A DNA stretch of 64,000 nucleotides from positions 75,958-139,957 of the forward strand of contig CAZAPG010000013.1 in NCBI GenBank assembly GCA_964486935.1. Reading direction: 5' to 3'. Shown one piece after another: positions 60,735-64,000 of this stretch. A program made the translations under genes and the position numbers. Within the stretch, counting starts at the first letter, position 1. Each line of letters starts with the position of its first letter. The stretch comes from CAZAPG01 sp964486935. Its GTDB lineage: Bacteria > Chloroflexota > Anaerolineae > 4572-78 > J111. A model generated the notes under the pieces. It was not told the DNA's origin, searched no databases, and worked only from the letters and a program-made list of their open reading frames with translations.

Positions 60735-63700
60735 TTACTTTGGGGTTTTACGCAGGCAGATAAAGGCCAAACCCAAAAGCAGCAGAAGCAACAGCAAGCC
60801 TTCGATAACGCCCGTTGCCGATGAGTCTGGCTCTCGCAGCCCGGTTTCCGGCAAAAATTCAACCGGCAGCGGGGCCTGCGGCTGCGCCGGCGGCAGCGAG
60901 GGTTGCGGCTGCGGCGTGGCAGTCGGCACAAAATCGTCGTCATCATCGTCATCATCACCGGGGGAAGGAAGCGGCGGCACGTTGACCGGCACGTCATCCT
61001 GCCGGGGGGGTGACTCGTTGAGCGTCATCAGCGCCAGATTTCTGATGGTTTCCGGGCGCACCGCCGTGTTGTTGACCACCGTTTCAACATCCAGGCGCAC
61101 CTGCTGGCCGGGGGACATCAGCGGAATATTCAGGGTGATGGTCGTTTCAAGCGCCTGGGTAATGCCCCTGGGATGGTTGACCAGGGTTAAAAAGCCTGTG
61201 GTCACAGTGGCGCTGATGGCAATGGCCGGCGGGGTGGTTCCCGGCGGCGATGACACGGTAAAGTTTATCAAATCCAACTGATACGGGATGCGGTCCTGAA
61301 CGACAATATTGGTGGCGTTGGCGTTTGAGTTGGGCAAAATCTCGGCCAGAATAAAGTAGTGAACCCTTTCGCCGGGCAGGGCCTGGGCCGGCGTTGCCGA
61401 TTTTGACAGGGCCGGGTCAACAATTCTGATAACCGGCGTGTTGGCGCTGTCGGTAATGGCCGGAGTCTGGTCGCTGCTGATGGTGGCGGTATTGACAATT
61501 CTGACCGTCACCGCGTCGAAGGCAACAATGGGCAAAGCTCCCTCGGGTGGCGTTGTGGCCGTGGGAGTTGGGGTGATTGCAGGCGTAACCGTAATTGCCG
61601 GCGTGGGGCTGGCCGCAGGGGGCGGCGTGGTTGGGGTGACGCTCACCGTTGGCGTTAGCGTGGGTTGGGGGATGGCCGTTTCAACCGTCGGCGTCACTGT
61701 TGGTTCGAGCGTGGGCGTCAGGGTTGGCGTTGCCACGGTGGCGGCGACGGTAGGCAGCGGCGGCGTTAAAGTGGCGGTCGGTGTCAGCGTGTCAATTGTT
61801 GGCGTAGCCGTAGCTGTGGGCATTGTAACGGTTACAACCGTGGGCGTATCGGTAGGCGTGATTTGGGCCTGGAAGGAAAGCCGGCCCAACGCTACCGGCG
61901 CAACCAGCGCCGACCCGGCAGACATAAACCAGTTGGGCAGTACCAACCCGGCGGTCGGCTCCGGTTCTACCGACGGTTCGGGGGTGTCGGTGGGCGCAGG
62001 CTCCGGCGTAGCAGTATCAAACGCTGTTGGAGTAGGCTCAACTGTTGGCGTGTGGGCCGGTTGGGGTGATGGGGTTGGCGTGCTGGTTGGCAGCGGCGGC
62101 GTAGCCGTAGGAGTCAACAGCGGCGTGGCCGTAGCCGTGGGCAACGGGGTAACGGTAGGCGTCAACTCAGGCGTGGCGGTTGGGCTGACGCTCACCGTTG
62201 GCGTCAGCGTGGGCAGCGGCGTGGCCGTAGCGGTGGGAGTAATTACCGGCGTGGCCGTGGGCGTCAACTCAGGCGTAACGGTGGGCGTTAACTCAGGCGT
62301 GGCGGTAGCCGTGGGCGTAATGGTTGGCGTAACCGTAAGAACGGGCGTGAGGGTCAGGGCAGGCGATGGCGCGGGCAAGGGCGTAGGCGTGGCCGTTTCG
62401 GTGATTTGCGGCGTAGCGGTAGGGGTAGGCGTTGGCGTTTGGGTGAGCGCGGGCGTTACGGTAGCCGTAACCGTGCCGGTATAGCCAACCACCGCCAGCC
62501 CGGAAATATCGCCCTCCAGCACCACCCAGCCCTGCGGGTCATAGGCCAGCGAGAGGCCGGACAGGGTATCGCTGAGAGTCATATTGATGCGCACCCGGAA
62601 GCCAACCTGATGGTCGCCATCCGGCGGCAGCGCGCCCACCAGCCAGCGCAGCCCGGTAACGGTAATCGGCTCGATGTTGCTCCAGGTAGCGCCATCAAAA
62701 TATTGCACGGTTACACCCGGTTCGGCGGCGGCGCTGCCGGGTATGTAGGTGGTGTTAAAGGGAATGAAATCGGTAATAACAACATTGGTGGCGGTAAAGG
62801 TGCCGCTGTTGGAGTAGGCGAGGGTGTAGGTCAAAATATCGCCGGGATTAACCGGGGTGGGCGGCGCGGGCAAGGCGGTTTTACGCAGCCCCACGCCGGG
62901 TATCAAAATTGGCACGGTGGCCGAGTCGGTAGCGGTGACGGTGGTGGTATTGGTGTCGATGCCGCTGGCGGCGATACTGTTGTTGGCGACCACGCCGCCG
63001 TTAACAAATTGGGCGGTAAAGGTGACAACCACCGCGCGCGACACGCCGGGCGCAAAGTCGCCCAGGGTAGCGGTCAGGTCGTTCCACAGAATTACGCCGT
63101 TGGGCGCGTTATCGGGCGCAACCGAGGCGGCCACAAATTGCAGATGGGCCGGGTTGTAGGTATCGGTTAGCGGCAGGCTGAACAGGGTGGTGTTGCCGGT
63201 GTTATGCACCGTCAGCGCAAAGACCACCGTTGATCCCTGAGTGGCCGTGGCCGGCGGCAGCGGCGAGAGCAGCGTTTTGGTTACCACCAGGCCGGGGTTG
63301 GTTGTCAAAGTTACGGTGGCGCTGTCCGTATCGGAGACGGGGTTGGCGTTGGTATCCACGCCGGTCACGCTAACGTTGTTCACGTAGCTGCCAATTACCT
63401 CGCTGCCGGCGGTGACGCGGTAGGTGTAAGTCAGGGTAGTGCTGCCGGGGATAAATTGGTCCTGCCAGATTAAATCGGGCGGCGGCGCAACGTTGGGCGC
63501 GGGGTTGGCGCTGCCGGGCAGGTAGGTAAAGCCGGGCGGCAGGGTATCGGTAACGGTGGCGGTAATGGCCACCGGCCCGGCATTGACAATGATGAGCGAG
63601 TAGGTCAACACATCGTTGGGCGAAACCACGTTGGCGCCGGCCAGTTTGGTAATGTTAATCCGCGAAGTGGTGTGGATGGTGGTCGAGTCGCTGCGGGGGG

Positions 63701-64000
63701 CGTAATCGCGGTCGCCGGGCGCGGCGGCGGGCAAGCTGCTCCAGGTTATCTGGGCCTGGTTGACCAAATCCACGGCGGGCGGGGCGTTAATATCAATTTG
63801 CAGCCGGTAGTCAATTACCAGCTCATCGCCGGGCAACAGGCTGAAAGCGGGAACAAAGGTAATCGCCAGCGTGGGCGAGACGTAAACCGCCGCGTAATTG
63901 GCCGGCGGCACGCCGACCCCGTTCAGCCGCACTAAAAGATTTGTGGGCGCGGTTTGGCGCGTGCCGTCGGGCAGGGTGTCGATAAAGACCAAATCATAAG
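60735..64000 (-). CDS. Large DUF11-repeat surface protein with LPETG anchor, 5' end outside window
   Basis: At least 1088 residues are visible; the frame is open to the right edge, so the N-terminus is missing. The first half has several DUF11-type repeats ('YTYRVTAGSEVIGSYVNNVS', 'LTYTLAYSNSGTFTATNVVI'). A long Thr/Pro-rich stretch (about 535-850) follows, then another DUF11-like part. The end has the LPETG sortase motif (bases 60840-60854), an 18-20 residue hydrophobic segment and a basic RKTPK tail, the layout of a sortase substrate. It is probably covalently attached to the wall. No sortase gene lies in the window. Confidence 0.8.
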   Translation of the reverse strand, partial: YDLVFIDTLPDGTRQTAPTNLLVRLNGVGVPPANYAAVYVSPTLAITFVPAFSLLPGDELVIDYRLQIDINAPPAVDLVNQAQITWSSLPAAAPGDRDYAPRSDSTTIHTTSRINITKLAGANVVSPNDVLTYSLIIVNAGPVAITATVTDTLPPGFTYLPGSANPAPNVAPPPDLIWQDQFIPGSTTLTYTYRVTAGSEVIGSYVNNVSVTGVDTNANPVSDTDSATVTLTTNPGLVVTKTLLSPLPPATATQGSTVVFALTVHNTGNTTLFSLPLTDTYNPAHLQFVAASVAPDNAPNGVILWNDLTATLGDFAPGVSRAVVVTFTAQFVNGGVVANNSIAASGIDTNTTTVTATDSATVPILIPGVGLRKTALPAPPTPVNPGDILTYTLAYSNSGTFTATNVVITDFIPFNTTYIPGSAAAEPGVTVQYFDGATWSNIEPITVTGLRWLVGALPPDGDHQVGFRVRINMTLSDTLSGLSLAYDPQGWVVLEGDISGLAVVGYTGTVTATVTPALTQTPTPTPTATPQITETATPTPLPAPSPALTLTPVLTVTPTITPTATATPELTPTVTPELTPTATPVITPTATATPLPTLTPTVSVSPTATPELTPTVTPLPTATATPLLTPTATPPLPTSTPTPSPQPAHTPTVEPTPTAFDTATPEPAPTDTPEPSVEPEPTAGLVLPNWFMSAGSALVAPVALGRLSFQAQITPTDTPTVVTVTMPTATATPTIDTLTPTATLTPPLPTVAATVATPTLTPTLEPTVTPTVETAIPQPTLTPTVSVTPTTPPPAASPTPAITVTPAITPTPTATTPPEGALPIVAFDAVTVRIVNTATISSDQTPAITDSANTPVIRIVDPALSKSATPAQALPGERVHYFILAEILPNSNANATNIVVQDRIPYQLDLINFTVSSPPGTTPPAIAISATVTTGFLTLVNHPRGITQALETTITLNIPLMSPGQQVRLDVETVVNNTAVRPETIRNLALMTLNESPPRQDDVPVNVPPLPSPGDDDDDDDDFVPTATPQPQPSLPPAQPQAPLPVEFLPETGLREPDSSATGVIEGLLLLLLLLGLAFICLRKTPK

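Noticed and set aside
61438..62484. Long plus-strand frame rich in Val and Gly (about 348 codons)
   Set aside because: It is the antisense of the Thr/Pro-rich stretch of the DUF11 protein. The composition follows from the complementary codons, and there is no ribosome-binding site or family signature.

Overview
The window reads as a scaffold (one exact 100-N gap at 25231-25330) from a metagenome-type assembly of a Chloroflexota (Anaerolineae-like) bacterium. That assignment is an inference. It rests on the many secreted proteins with Thr/Pro 'TPTPT' linkers, a lipoprotein with a Val/Glu-rich 'VEKE' stalk, an LPETG-type surface protein, frequent TTG/GTG starts, and several families of short palindromic intergenic repeats. 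No rRNA, tRNA, CRISPR array, transposase or phage gene was seen.

Layout. (1) 1-5.4 kb: the 3' end of a beta-propeller gene, an Uma2 nuclease remnant, a small MITE-like element, and a SWIM zinc-finger/SNF2 helicase pair. (2) 5.5-11.1 kb: two large secreted beta-propeller proteins. (3) 11.1-14.2 kb: a znuA-znuC-znuB type metal-uptake operon with two 25-bp palindromic operators upstream. (4) 14.2-33.0 kb: an EamA permease followed by a large ectoine/hydroxyectoine uptake and degradation locus. (5) 33.2-36.2 kb: a PA14/PKD surface protein. (6) 36.5-44.4 kb: a histidine kinase/NarL-type regulator pair, a radical SAM enzyme, a REC-histidine kinase, and prfA-prmC. (7) 44.5-56.2 kb: three secreted glycoside-hydrolase-like proteins (two are tandem paralogues), a polytopic membrane protein, a polysaccharide-deacetylase-like protein and a small membrane protein. 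(8) 56.4-64 kb: clpC, pth, a secreted Ig-like protein, and a large DUF11-repeat surface protein running off the right edge.

The ectoine locus is the centre of interest. A minus-strand operon runs ehuB (two fused binding domains), Cys/Met-type PLP enzyme, homoserine dehydrogenase, aldehyde dehydrogenase, sarcosine-oxidase-like flavoprotein, eutD paralogue, ehuC, ehuD, ehuA, eutC. A GntR/FCD regulator lies just upstream of it. Divergent from that regulator, eutD/doeA and eutE/doeB sit behind a good promoter followed by five tandem 11-bp repeats. eutB and a ParB-like/universal-stress protein form a third transcript. Uptake would be by EhuABCD, ring opening by EutD, deacetylation by EutE, and hydroxyectoine processing by EutB/EutC. 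No DoeD-type aminotransferase is visible. The flavoprotein, the homoserine dehydrogenase and the PLP enzyme occupy the place where diaminobutyrate and aspartate semialdehyde must be handled, which suggests a non-canonical lower pathway, possibly through homoserine to 2-oxobutyrate (hypothesis).

The glycan region (44-56 kb) encodes exported enzymes likely to act on the cell's own or a neighbour's surface polysaccharide. The short palindromic repeats lie mostly between genes, but one sits in frame inside a membrane-protein gene and one (the MITE-like element) supplies a gene's stop codon.
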